From: Collinsella sp.
GTDB lineage: Bacteria > Actinomycetota > Coriobacteriia > Coriobacteriales > Coriobacteriaceae
NCBI GenBank assembly: GCA_019419585.1
Contig: DXZQ01000001.1
Span: 1-64,000, forward strand
Direction: 5' to 3'
Length of the DNA: 64,000 nt
Shown here: positions 8,800 to 16,814 of the stretch, in pieces
Numbering within the stretch: the first letter of the stretch is position 1
Layout: each line of letters begins with the position of its first letter
The notes under the pieces: model-generated
The model's input: only the letters and a program-made list of their open reading frames with translations
What the model was told of the DNA's origin: nothing
Databases searched by the model: none
Translations under genes and position numbers: made by a program

Positions 8800-10221
8800 A
8801 TGACCAACCCCATGCAGTTCCCCGACGGCTTTGTGTTTGGCGGCGCCACCGCCGCTTACCAGGTTGAGGGTGAGACCCGCACGCACGGCAAGGGCAAAGT
8901 GCCCTGGGACGATTTCCTGGCTGCTCAGGGTCGCTTCTCCCCCGACCCCGCAAGCGACTTCTACAACAAATATCCGGTCGATATCGACTTGTGCCAGCGC
9001 TTCGGCATTAACGGCATTCGCGTCTCCATCGCTTGGAGCCGCATCTTCCCCAGTGGCACCGGCGAGATTAACCCCGAGGGTGTCGCTTTCTATCACGAGC
9101 TTTTCGCCACCTGCAACAAAGCTGGCGTTATCCCCTATGTCACGCTCGATCACTTCGATACGCCCGAGGCCTTTTACCAGAACGGCGGCGAGGGTTTCCT
9201 GACGCGCACGACCATCGACGCCTTCGTCGAGTACGCCAAGTTCTGCTTTGCCGAGTTCACCGAGGTCAAGCACTGGTTTACCTTTAACGAGATTCCCGCA
9301 ACCGCCGAGGGCAGCTTTATCGTCGGCAACTGGCCGCACGGCGAGAAGTACCGCCTGGACAAGGCCTTCCAGCTCATGCACAACATGATGGTGGCCCACG
9401 CCAAGGCTGTCGTCGCCTTCCATGAGGGCGGCTTTGAGGGCGAGATCGGCATTGTCCAGAACCTGGAGCCCAAGTATCCCCTCGATCCCAACAGCGCTGC
9501 CGACTGCGAGGCGGCTCGTATGGCCGACGTCATCAACAACCGCTGGGTACTCGACGCCACCTTCCGCGGCCACTATGCAGCCGACACCATGGAGGCCGCG
9601 ACCAAGCTGGCCCATATCGCCGGCGGCGAGCTCGACGTCCGCGACGAGGACATCGCCGCGCTGACCGCCGCGCTCCCCTACAACGATTGCCTGGGCGTCA
9701 ACACCTACAAGTGCCAGTTCCTGCGTGCCGCCGAGGGCGAAAACGACATCAACCACAATGGCACCGGCGACAAGGGCTCCTCGCGCTGGTTCCTCAAGGG
9801 CGTGGGCGAGTCATGCGTGCGCGAAGGCGTACCCACCACCGATTGGGACTGGATCATCTATCCCGAGGGCCTCTACGACCTGCTGCTCCGCATTAAGAAC
9901 GATTACCCCAACTACAAGAAGATCTACATCACCGAGAACGGCATGGGCTATAAGGACGACTTCGAGGACGGCTTTATCGACGACGCCCCTCGCATCGACT
10001 ATATGCGTCAGCATCTCGCATGGGTCCTCAAGGCAATCGACGGCGGCGTAAACGTCGACGGTTACTTTGTGTGGTCGCTGCAGGACCAGTTCTCCTGGAC
10101 CAACGGCTACAACAAGCGCTACGGCCTGTTCTACATCGACTTCGAGACCCAGAAGCGCTATCCCAAGGCGAGCGCGTACTGGTACAAGAACGTCGCGGAG
10201 ACCGGCCTGCTCATGGCCTAA
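8800..10221 (+). CDS. lacG: GH1 6-phospho-beta-galactosidase, cassette B
   Basis: 473-residue GH1 enzyme. Acid/base Glu is in TFNEI (E164) and the nucleophile in ITENGMG (E379). The C-terminal FSWTNGYNKRYGLFYIDFE holds the phosphate-binding Ser/Lys/Tyr and the galactoside-type Trp, as in cassette A. The start has AAAGGA. The N-terminus (QFPDGFVFGGATAAYQVEGE) is nearly identical to its paralog. It forms an operon with lacE-B and ends at a strong terminator. Confidence 0.9.
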   Translation: MTNPMQFPDGFVFGGATAAYQVEGETRTHGKGKVPWDDFLAAQGRFSPDPASDFYNKYPVDIDLCQRFGINGIRVSIAWSRIFPSGTGEINPEGVAFYHELFATCNKAGVIPYVTLDHFDTPEAFYQNGGEGFLTRTTIDAFVEYAKFCFAEFTEVKHWFTFNEIPATAEGSFIVGNWPHGEKYRLDKAFQLMHNMMVAHAKAVVAFHEGGFEGEIGIVQNLEPKYPLDPNSAADCEAARMADVINNRWVLDATFRGHYAADTMEAATKLAHIAGGELDVRDEDIAALTAALPYNDCLGVNTYKCQFLRAAEGENDINHNGTGDKGSSRWFLKGVGESCVREGVPTTDWDWIIYPEGLYDLLLRIKNDYPNYKKIYITENGMGYKDDFEDGFIDDAPRIDYMRQHLAWVLKAIDGGVNVDGYFVWSLQDQFSWTNGYNKRYGLFYIDFETQKRYPKASAYWYKNVAETGLLMA

Positions 10222-10244
10222 TTCAAGCCGCATACCCCCTGTCG

Positions 10245-10287
10245 GCCGCATGCGAATCCCTCCACGGGTTCGCATGCGGCTTTTTTG
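10245..10287 (+). terminator. Terminator of lac cassette B
   Basis: GCCGCATGCGAA pairs with TTCGCATGCGGC and is followed by TTTTTT. Confidence 0.85.
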
Positions 10288-10310
10288 TTTTGGCTCGACC
10301 CGAGCAGGCC

Positions 10311-10375
10311 GTTTGTCTCGATTTGTAACATCTAGCAGGGATTTTCGGCCCCAATTGTTACAGATTGAGATGAAC
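10311..10375. repeat. TGTAACA palindrome unit 4
   Basis: Same family as units 1-3, again behind a lacG gene and before a convergent regulator gene. Arms run from GTTTGTCTCG to GAGATGAAC. Confidence 0.75.
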
Positions 10376-10392
10376 GGGGGCACCCGGTTCGA

Positions 10393-10420
10393 AATATCTA
10401 GATCTGTAATACCTAAGCTA
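10393..10420. repeat. TGTAACA palindrome unit 5, half unit
   Basis: Left arm only (ATATCTAGATCTGTAATACC), beginning 82 bp after unit 4. The right arm is missing where the DeoR gene ends. Confidence 0.55.
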
Positions 10421-11182
10421 GCAGATGACCTGCGTGTGTTCCTCGATGGCGGCGCGATTCTCGGCGGCGATGCCCGGCTCGCACACCACGGCGTCCAAGC
10501 TGTCCAGGCGGCAGAAGGTGTAGAAGTCGCGCTTGCCGATCTTGCTTGAATCGGCGATCAAGTAGCGCGAGTCTGCCTTGCTAAAGGCGAGCTGCTGGAT
10601 ACGGCCCTCGTCCATATTGGACGTAGACACATCGCCATCCAGAATGCCGTTGGCGCCGATAAACGCCGCGTCGATGCCCAACGCACGCAGGGTATCCTCG
10701 GCCGTTGGTCCCACAAAAGCGGCGGTGCGGCGACGGTACATGCCGCCCACGAGGCACAGGTCGCAGTCTTCGCGCGCCTCAAGCAAGTTAAACACCGAAA
10801 GCGAATTGGTCACGATGCGCAGGCGAAACGCCGGCAGCATCGAGGCCATCTGCTCAACCGTGGTGCCCGTACCCAAAAAGATGGTCGAGCCCTCCTCGAT
10901 GAGCTCAACGGCGCGGCGCGCGATCTGCAGCTTTTCCTCGGCATGCTTGGTACGCTTTTCGCTGTGCGAATACTCGTGGCGCAACATAGCATGTGGACGG
11001 CCCTGCGCGCTACGGGCTCCACCGTGCACGCGCTCAATCTCACCTAGGCTCGCAAGCTCCTCAAGATCGCGGCGGATCGTCATATCCGAGACGCCCAGTG
11101 CGTCCGAGATCTCCTTGACCGAGACCGTGCCCTGTTCCTCGAGCAGCTGACGAACCTTATCCTGTCGCTCCGCCTTAATCAC
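10418..11182 (-). CDS. DeoR-family transcriptional regulator
   Basis: A GTG start at 11182 is chosen because GAGG lies seven bases upstream; an in-frame ATG at 11209 has no comparable site. 254 residues. The N-terminal DeoR winged helix (VKEISDALGVSDMTIRRDLEELASLG, then the VHGGA signature) precedes a DeoR C-terminal sensor domain with GTGTTVEQMA, expected to bind a sugar phosphate. It is divergent from galM and convergent with lac cassette B, so it may control galM or a sugar-phosphate branch (inference). Its 3' end abuts a truncated palindrome unit. Confidence 0.85.
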   Translation of the reverse strand: MIKAERQDKVRQLLEEQGTVSVKEISDALGVSDMTIRRDLEELASLGEIERVHGGARSAQGRPHAMLRHEYSHSEKRTKHAEEKLQIARRAVELIEEGSTIFLGTGTTVEQMASMLPAFRLRIVTNSLSVFNLLEAREDCDLCLVGGMYRRRTAAFVGPTAEDTLRALGIDAAFIGANGILDGDVSTSNMDEGRIQQLAFSKADSRYLIADSSKIGKRDFYTFCRLDSLDAVVCEPGIAAENRAAIEEHTQVIC

Positions 11183-11388
11183 GATGAATCCTCGCCGTTC
11201 TTTGCGCACATATCATTCAAACAGTAACGAACAAATTGTATCAGACTCGTGCGCGTCAAAAATCAACGCCAGCACAGCTCCAATCATCACTTTTTTGAGA
11301 AAAATACCCCCTGCTTTAGTGGGGTGTAGTGATAATCTCACCTGTTCGCGCTACAGTTTGTCGGAAATACCTCGATGTTAGGAACCAA

Positions 11389-12441
11389 ATGATCACTTCC
11401 GAGCTTTTCGGCACCGCGCCGTGCGGTACCCCCGTTCATCATTACACCCTCAACGGGCCCGAGATCTGCGTTCGCATTATGGACTATGGCGCTACCGTGT
11501 TGGGCATCGACGTGCCCGACATTCCCGGCAACGTGCGCGATGTGGTGCTGGGCTTCGATAAGCTCGAGGATTACTTTGACAACCCCGCCTGCTTTGGCGC
11601 GACCATCGGCCCCGTGGCCAACCGCACTGCAGGTGCCACGATCACTATCGCTGGCACGGACTGGCATATGCCGGCCAACGAAGGCGCCAACAACCTTCAC
11701 AGCGACCTTGAGCACGGCCTGCATAAACGCGTGTGGGACGTTGAGCTCGACGAGGCCCATAACGCCGTGCGCATGACCACCTCGCTTGAGGATGGCGAAC
11801 TGGGCCTTCCCGGCAACCGCACCTTGACGGCCGTGTTTACCGTTACACGCACCGGCGTCTTTCGCATCGAGTATGGCTGCGAGAGCGACCGCGCCACCTA
11901 CGTGTCCATGACCAACCACACGTACTTTAACCTTGCCGGCCATAACGCCGGCATGGACTGCGAGCACTTCTTTGTTGCCAACGCTGCCCACTACCTGCCC
12001 ATTAACGAGCAGAACATTCCCACCGGCGAGATTGCTCCGGTCGAGGGCACGCCGTTTGACTTCCGTGAGCTGCGCCCCGTCGCTCCCGGCATGGAAGCCG
12101 ACGACCCGCAGATTAAGCAGGCACGTGGCTACGACCACTGCCTGTGCATCGATGGCTATCAGTACGGCCGTAATCTGCGCCGCGCGATGCACGTCGAGGA
12201 AATGTGGACCGGTCGCGAGCTGGACTACTACACCACCGCACCGGGCGTGCAGCTCTACACCGGCAACTGGCTGGGCGACGAGCACGCCAAGGACGATGCC
12301 AACTATGGCTGGGGCGCCGGCTTTGCCCTCGAGGCAGAGATGTACCCCGACACGCCGCACCAGCCGCTGTTCCCGCAGGGCATTGTGGGCCCGGGTCACC
12401 CCTACAGCAATGTGATCGAATACCACTTTATGAGGCACTAA
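11389..12441 (+). CDS. galM: Aldose 1-epimerase (mutarotase)
   Basis: Interconverts alpha and beta anomers of galactose/glucose in the cytoplasm. The start at 11389 has AGGA seven bases upstream; upstream in-frame codons have none. 350 residues, normal for GalM. Signature residues are in NRTAGA, SMTNHTYFNLAGH (catalytic His) and the C-terminal GVQLYTGNWL; a Glu near the C-terminus acts as base. It supports the neighbouring lactose genes by handling free sugar released by beta-galactoside cleavage. It is divergent from the DeoR regulator. Confidence 0.9.
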   Translation: MITSELFGTAPCGTPVHHYTLNGPEICVRIMDYGATVLGIDVPDIPGNVRDVVLGFDKLEDYFDNPACFGATIGPVANRTAGATITIAGTDWHMPANEGANNLHSDLEHGLHKRVWDVELDEAHNAVRMTTSLEDGELGLPGNRTLTAVFTVTRTGVFRIEYGCESDRATYVSMTNHTYFNLAGHNAGMDCEHFFVANAAHYLPINEQNIPTGEIAPVEGTPFDFRELRPVAPGMEADDPQIKQARGYDHCLCIDGYQYGRNLRRAMHVEEMWTGRELDYYTTAPGVQLYTGNWLGDEHAKDDANYGWGAGFALEAEMYPDTPHQPLFPQGIVGPGHPYSNVIEYHFMRH

Positions 12442-12470
12442 GCCCACAGCGCGACATATCGCACAACAGT

Positions 12471-12502
12471 GCCCGCCGGCACCACCGCCGACGGGCGCTT
12501 TG
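12471..12502 (+). terminator. Terminator-like hairpin after galM
   Basis: GCCCGCCGGC pairs with GCCGACGGGC (one G-U) around ACCACC; the following T-tract is weak. Confidence 0.45.
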
Positions 12503-12506
12503 CTAC

Positions 12507-12537
12507 CTAGTCATTGAGGACGTTCTTAAATGACTAG
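12507..12537. repeat. GGGAC-core variable-arm palindrome (GGACGTTCTT type)
   Basis: CTAGTCATT and AAATGACTAG flank GAGGACGTTCTT. The element supplies the last codons and stop of the orphan EIIB gene. A near-identical inverted copy lies at 47806-47834. Confidence 0.65.
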
Positions 12538-13005
12538 TTGGATGGGGTCGGGATTGGAGCTGGGGAGATAGCGGATTTCTAGCTCTATGCCGAGCGCCTG
12601 CAGTTCTTTGAGGGCAGCAACGTCTGCGTCGCTCACGGCAACCGCGGGCGTTATGGGGCGCTTGCCCTCCCCTGCCTGCATATGGCCAATGTTGATTTTG
12701 GTGATCGGCACACCACCCTTAACCAGCGTGAGCGCATCGACGGGTGAGTCTACCATGATCAGAATCCATTGGCGCGGCGTTGCGGTATGAATGATGTCGA
12801 TGGTCCTTTGCACCGAGAAAAACCGCGTCCAAACGCCTTCTGGCGCCGCCGCCCTCATGGGTGCCCATTGGCGCGAATCCGCCGCGATCTCATCGTTGAC
12901 GATTAAAACAAGGTTGGAACCCACGGCTTCGTTCCACAGCTCAACGTCTTGCCCGTAAATGAAACGGTCATCGATACGCGTGAGAAGAATCTTGGGTTGA
13001 GCCAT
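12526..13005 (-). CDS. Orphan mannose-family PTS EIIB with His-to-Tyr change
   Basis: 159 residues from ATG 13005 (MAQPKILLTRIDDRFIYGQ). It belongs to the mannose/sorbose EIIB family and is clearly paralogous to the complete EIIB at 22263-22745 (shared LTLVKGGVPI, GEGKR/SEGKR, LKELQALGIELEIR). The position of the phosphorylated histidine in RxDxRLxHGQ is tyrosine (codon TAC). It therefore probably cannot carry phosphate through the normal site. It stands alone, convergent with galM and without EIIA, EIIC or EIID. It may be a regulatory decoy or a decaying paralog. Its 3' end lies inside a repeat palindrome. Confidence 0.85.
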   Translation of the reverse strand: MAQPKILLTRIDDRFIYGQDVELWNEAVGSNLVLIVNDEIAADSRQWAPMRAAAPEGVWTRFFSVQRTIDIIHTATPRQWILIMVDSPVDALTLVKGGVPITKINIGHMQAGEGKRPITPAVAVSDADVAALKELQALGIELEIRYLPSSNPDPIQLVI

Positions 13006-13162
13006 GGCTGCCCCATTCTGTTTGAGACCCATACGAGCGGGACATCACGTCTCCAATATTAGTGCATTTAAAGTGAGAAAAGCCGTCAGAACCCTTGCAC
13101 GGATGTGCGATGTCCCGTATCATAGACAGCCGTTGACGCCTCAGTTGCGTCATCACATGGCC

Positions 13163-13238
13163 GCCAGCGTAGCTCAGTTGGTAGAGCACCGCTCTCGTAA
13201 AGCGGGGGTCACCGGTTCGAGCCCGGTCGCTGGCTCCA
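13163..13238 (+). tRNA. tRNA-Thr (anticodon CGT)
   Basis: Complete cloverleaf: acceptor GCCAGCG/CGCTGGC, D-stem GCTC/GAGC, anticodon stem CCGCT/AGCGG with loop CTCGTAA, T-loop TTCGAGC and genomically encoded CCA. Anticodon CGT reads ACG (threonine). Confidence 0.97.
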
Positions 13239-13250
13239 TTGCACAAGATA

Positions 13251-13272
13251 GCCGCCTTCGGGCGGCTTTTTT
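13251..13272 (+). terminator. Terminator of tRNA-Thr
   Basis: GCCGCC, TTCG loop, GGCGGC, then TTTTTT. Confidence 0.9.
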
Positions 13273-13344
13273 GTTGCCGATTTTGAGTGCGCACGCCAAT
13301 CCACGCACCAGAGCGCCGACAGCCCCCTACTCAAATACAGAAAA

Positions 13345-13418
13345 CCCCGCCAGCCGTGATTCCCCTAGGGAAAACACGCTTGGCGGGGTCCTAGCGTGTT
13401 TTCCCTAGGGGAATCGCG
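13345..13418. repeat. Overlapping inverted repeats (two alternative hairpins)
   Basis: A perfect 23-bp inverted repeat (13358-13380 against 13393-13415) overlaps a second stem, CCCCGCCA (13345-13352) against TGGCGGGG (13381-13388). Forming the short stem would enclose the first long arm, so the two structures compete. No T-tract follows on either side. Confidence 0.7.
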
Positions 13419-13450
13419 CCATCAGACGAGCAGCTCAACCAAGCAGCTCG

Positions 13451-13924
13451 TTACTCCTGCCAGTAAGCATCTGCAAGCAGCTTAAAGCAAATCTTCTTGA
13501 CCGGCTGCGCGCCATCGCCCGGGAACTCGAGCGTGGGCATATGAGGCTCGCCGGCAACGAACAGTGCAAACTTGTCATCAGCAAGATCGCCGGCGATCGA
13601 AGCGTCGGAATCGACCAGATCGTAGTCGTCCTTCTCGTCAAACTCCTGAACCAGCGTCAGGCTGCCCGTGGCAACCTTAAAGGCCTCGCGACCCTCAATG
13701 TCGATCTGCAGGTCGTGATAGCGCTGATGCGTCTCGTAGTGAGCCTCTGCCTCGGGACGCGTCGTGGGAGCCATGACGTTCGCAAAGACCTTGTCGCCCA
13801 GAATCGGATGGCTGCCGACCTCGAGCTCCGCCGGGTCGTTCTCCTCGAGCCAGTCGACCAGCACGTCGAGGCCCTTGAGCATTCCGCGATACTCCTCGAT
13901 ATCGCCCAATGCACCGTAAATCAT
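13451..13924 (-). CDS. YhcH/YjgK/YiaL family (DUF386/EbgC-like) protein
   Basis: 157-residue cupin-fold protein of the YhcH/EbgC family, often found in sialic acid, galactoside and other sugar operons and thought to act on sugar anomers or as an accessory subunit. Typical family segments are visible: HPILGDKVFANV, AHYETHQRYHDLQIDIEGRE and the acidic EFDEKDDYDL. GAGGGG precedes the ATG by six bases. It lies downstream of the amino-sugar/tagatose genes, pointing the same way. The substrate is unknown. Confidence 0.85.
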   Translation of the reverse strand: MIYGALGDIEEYRGMLKGLDVLVDWLEENDPAELEVGSHPILGDKVFANVMAPTTRPEAEAHYETHQRYHDLQIDIEGREAFKVATGSLTLVQEFDEKDDYDLVDSDASIAGDLADDKFALFVAGEPHMPTLEFPGDGAQPVKKICFKLLADAYWQE

Positions 13925-13956
13925 CTAAATCCCCTCTCGGATCGTTTCTTTGGCGG

Positions 13957-14092
13957 CTACTCGGCAAACGCATTACCGACGCTGTTGCCACCCACATGCG
14001 TCTCGACCAGGGTAAGGTCGGGATTGAACACGACAGTGTCGGCGTCGCGCCCCGGCATAATGCTACTGCACCTGTCGGCGACATGAGCTAGC
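13957..14092 (-). pseudogene. nagA 3' remnant
   Basis: Translating the minus strand gives about 45 codons ending in a stop that align with the C-terminus of NagA at 16815-17984: SIMPGRDAD, TLVE and VGGNSVGNAFAE against VGGQSVGNAFTE. There is no start codon or catalytic domain. It lies between the YhcH gene and lacC and is the scar of a duplicated or displaced nagA. Confidence 0.8.
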
Positions 14093-14121
14093 AACCGATG
14101 CCGGGGCCGCAGCACAAGCTC

Positions 14122-15057
14122 CTACAGCTCGGTCACGACAACGCCGTTGTAAACCTCGTCCCAACGATCCATAACCAAGTGGCCAGTCATGGGATCCATG
14201 GCATTGAGCTTGCCGCAGGTGTTGGCGGTACGCAGCACCGTCTCGTCGTCGGCGCCGGCAGCAATCGCATGTGCGAAGCCGGCAATGGTCGAATCGCCAG
14301 AGCCCGTAGCGTTAACGGCGGGGATATCGGGGGTCTTGGCGCGGAACGCACGGCCGTTATGGAAACCAACGGAGCCGGCAGCGCCCATAGATACGACGAC
14401 CCAGGGGATATCGGAGAAGCGGGCGTCAGAGGCGAGCGCGGAACGGAGCTCGTCCACATCGTCGGTGGTAAAGCTCGTGCCCAGAAGGCCGTTAATTTCG
14501 GTCAGGTTAGGCTTAACCAGCTCAGGCTTGACCTCGGACTTGAGCGCAGCCTCGAGCGAGGCGCCCGAGGTATCGAGCAGCACCTTGGCGCCGGCGTTCT
14601 CTGCAATGCCCGTGATCTTAGCGTAGTAGTCCGCCTCGACGCCGCGGGGCAGCGAACCCGAGATGGTAACGACATCGGCCTTGCTCGCAAGCTCGGCGAA
14701 CTTGGCGGTAAAGGCATCGAGCTCCTCGGGGGCAATCGTCGGGCCGCTCTCGAGCAGCTCGGTCTGGTTGCCGGCGTGGAGGATGTTGAGACAAATGCGA
14801 GTCTCGCCCTTGATGGGCACAAAATCATTCTTAATGCCGTTAGCATCCATGAGCTCGGCCATATAGTCGCCCATATGACCACCAAGCAAGCCGGTTGCCA
14901 CGACATCGTCGCCCAGCTGGCCCAGGACGCGGGCCACGTTGAGGCCCTTACCGCCGGCGGTCTTTTCGGGCGTCACGCGGTTGACGTCGTCGATAATGAG
15001 CTCATCGAGCTGATAGCGCGTATCGACGGACGGGTTCATCGTAACGGTGAGGATCAT
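14122..15057 (-). CDS. lacC: Tagatose-6-phosphate kinase (PfkB family)
   Basis: 311-residue ribokinase-family sugar-phosphate kinase converting tagatose 6-phosphate to tagatose 1,6-bisphosphate. It shows the PfkB motifs GGKGLNVARVL near residue 36 and the anion hole/catalytic base region NATGSGDSTIAGF near residue 253. The N-terminus MILTVTMNPSVDTRYQL and the TRICLNILHAGNQTELLESGP region track LacC better than FruK, though phosphofructokinase activity cannot be excluded. AAGGAG precedes the start. It serves both the lactose route and the AgaS route. Confidence 0.85.
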   Translation of the reverse strand: MILTVTMNPSVDTRYQLDELIIDDVNRVTPEKTAGGKGLNVARVLGQLGDDVVATGLLGGHMGDYMAELMDANGIKNDFVPIKGETRICLNILHAGNQTELLESGPTIAPEELDAFTAKFAELASKADVVTISGSLPRGVEADYYAKITGIAENAGAKVLLDTSGASLEAALKSEVKPELVKPNLTEINGLLGTSFTTDDVDELRSALASDARFSDIPWVVVSMGAAGSVGFHNGRAFRAKTPDIPAVNATGSGDSTIAGFAHAIAAGADDETVLRTANTCGKLNAMDPMTGHLVMDRWDEVYNGVVVTEL

Positions 15058-15116
15058 TTTTAGCTCCTTATCTCGCAGGCTCCTTGTGCCTCGCGATACG
15101 AGTCGACAAAACGGAA

Positions 15117-15998
15117 TTACAGAATCTCAATCGTGAACGAGCGAACGACGGTCTCCTTGGGCTTGGCGACAAGGCAGCCACGCTTATGCTCAAGCACGTC
15201 ATCCTCATCGGAGCAGGTCGAAAGGCCGCCCCAGGGCTCAACTGCCACAAAATCGCCCTCGGGCTTACTCCACACAATGAGATACGGGAAACCCTCAAAG
15301 CTCAGGCGAACGCCCTTGTCCTCGCCCTTTTTGGAAAGCGTGACCTGACGACTCTCGAGTACGTCAAAGATGGTCTCCGCAAAATCGAAGAGCTCGTGCG
15401 ACAGGGGCAACGTCTTCCCCACCATGGGGTTCTTGGAGCGGTTTGCCACATCAATCAAGCCAGTCGAAGGAACGGCGGTGCAGAGCTCCGCAGCCTCGTC
15501 CTTCTCAAAGCGCAGCTCGTAGTCCGTATAGGCCTCGCCCTCGTCGAGCGGGCACCTAAAGCCGGGGTGTCCACCGATAAAGAACGGCATGTCCTCGGTG
15601 CCCTCGTTGGTCACCTCATAGGAGACGCGCACGGTATCCCCCTCAAGCGCATAACGAGCGACAAGCTTAAACGGGTACGGATAATCGCTCAGCAGCGCGG
15701 CGTTATCCTCCGAAGCCAGGCACATCGCCAGCTCGTTCTCGCTCTGGCTCAGCAGCTTCCACTCCTGTTTGCGCGCAAACCCGTGGCGAGCGAGCTTCAC
15801 ATGATGCCCGGCAAACGTCATGGCGCTACCATCACGCAGGCCTCCGCAAATCGGGAAGCAAATCGGTGCCTGGCCGGACCACACGGCGGGATCACCCTGC
15901 CACAGGTACTCGCGACCTCCAGCCTCAATCGAGGTAAACGAGCCGCCGGCCGTGGAGACCTTGATAGAAATCGAATCGTTGGAGAGAGCGTATTCCAT
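15117..15998 (-). CDS. LacX-like aldose 1-epimerase family protein
   Basis: 293 residues from ATG 15998, which has AGGA upstream; the longer open frame reaches 16133 without an RBS. It belongs to the galactose mutarotase-like superfamily, LacX subfamily, as in lactococcal lac operons (GGSFTSIEAGGREYLWQGDP, PICFPICGGL, GGHPGFRCPL). It likely acts as a hexose or hexose-6-phosphate epimerase in the cytoplasm; the exact substrate is not known. It is located immediately upstream of lacC. Confidence 0.8.
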   Translation of the reverse strand: MEYALSNDSISIKVSTAGGSFTSIEAGGREYLWQGDPAVWSGQAPICFPICGGLRDGSAMTFAGHHVKLARHGFARKQEWKLLSQSENELAMCLASEDNAALLSDYPYPFKLVARYALEGDTVRVSYEVTNEGTEDMPFFIGGHPGFRCPLDEGEAYTDYELRFEKDEAAELCTAVPSTGLIDVANRSKNPMVGKTLPLSHELFDFAETIFDVLESRQVTLSKKGEDKGVRLSFEGFPYLIVWSKPEGDFVAVEPWGGLSTCSDEDDVLEHKRGCLVAKPKETVVRSFTIEIL

Positions 15999-16154
15999 TG
16001 TCCATCCTTTCGAACAACTGCTTTTTGCTCGCAAGAACCCGTCTCGGCCCCGACCAAAGGACAAACCCGCACGTTCATCGATGCGTCCGGTATCCCAGCC
16101 ATGCAACGGGGTACCATACAGACATTGATGCAATTACAGCTGAAAGGCCTTCTT

Positions 16155-16739
16155 ATGCGAACCATCATCCTTTATGCCTCACGCCACCACGGCAATACGA
16201 AAAAGCTCGTGGACGCCATCGTCGAGGCGCACCCCGAAATCGATACCCTCGACGTCAAGGCGCTCGGCAAAAACGAGTATCCCGACCTGCATGAATATCA
16301 TCTGATCGGTGTCGCCACGGGCATCTATTACTCCGAGATCGACAAAGACATGGCACGCGTGCTCACGAACGTGCTGCAGCCGCAGGACAAGGTGTTTGGC
16401 CTTATGACCTACGGTGGCAAAAACAAGTGGTACGGCAAGGATATCGATGGTATCTGCCGCATGAGGCAGGCCATCTTTATGGGTGTCTACGGCTGCCCCG
16501 GCTTTGATACGTGGGGACCGTTCAAACTCACCGGCGGTGTCCAAAAGGGGCACCCGACCGCTGAGGAAATTAAGGGCGCCGTCGACTTCTTCGACAAGAT
16601 CGAAGACGAGTATGGCGACATCATCGTCGAGGAGTACGCCAAGCGCGAGAAGCGCCTAGCCTACGAGAAGGAGCATCCCGCGGGGGGTCTTGTGGCCGGC
16701 GTCAAGCGCACGGCAAAGAAGATCGCTAACAAGCTGTAA
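16155..16739 (+). CDS. Flavodoxin-domain protein
   Basis: 194 residues from ATG 16155, with AAAGG upstream. The N-terminal MRTIILYASRHHGNTKKLVDAI is a typical flavodoxin FMN phosphate-binding loop. The middle has GVATGIYYSEIDKDM and GLMTYGGKNKWYGKDIDGI. The C-terminal part is charged and lysine-rich. It probably binds FMN and serves as a small electron carrier or flavodoxin-like enzyme; the partner is unknown. It is the only plus-strand gene in the amino-sugar block and converges with nagA at a shared terminator. Confidence 0.82.
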   Translation: MRTIILYASRHHGNTKKLVDAIVEAHPEIDTLDVKALGKNEYPDLHEYHLIGVATGIYYSEIDKDMARVLTNVLQPQDKVFGLMTYGGKNKWYGKDIDGICRMRQAIFMGVYGCPGFDTWGPFKLTGGVQKGHPTAEEIKGAVDFFDKIEDEYGDIIVEEYAKREKRLAYEKEHPAGGLVAGVKRTAKKIANKL

Positions 16740-16770
16740 CTGTTAAGGTGCTTTTGAGCATTTAACCCAT

Positions 16771-16808
16771 ACGGCGGGTCCGAGCAGACTCGGGCCCGCC
16801 GTCTTTTT
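16771..16808 (+). terminator. Terminator between flavodoxin gene and nagA
   Basis: ACGGCGGGTCCGAG pairs with CGGGCCCGCCGT and is followed by CTTTTT on the plus strand. Confidence 0.8.
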
Positions 16809-16814
16809 CTATCG

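Noticed and set aside
11329..11388. Longer N-terminus for GalM
   Set aside because: The frame is open to 11329, but the first RBS-supported start is ATG 11389, which gives the normal family N-terminus.
14122..15057. FruK (1-phosphofructokinase) instead of LacC
   Set aside because: The N-terminus and TRICLNILH region look closer to LacC and a LacX-like gene is next to it; no fruA is nearby. Not excluded completely.
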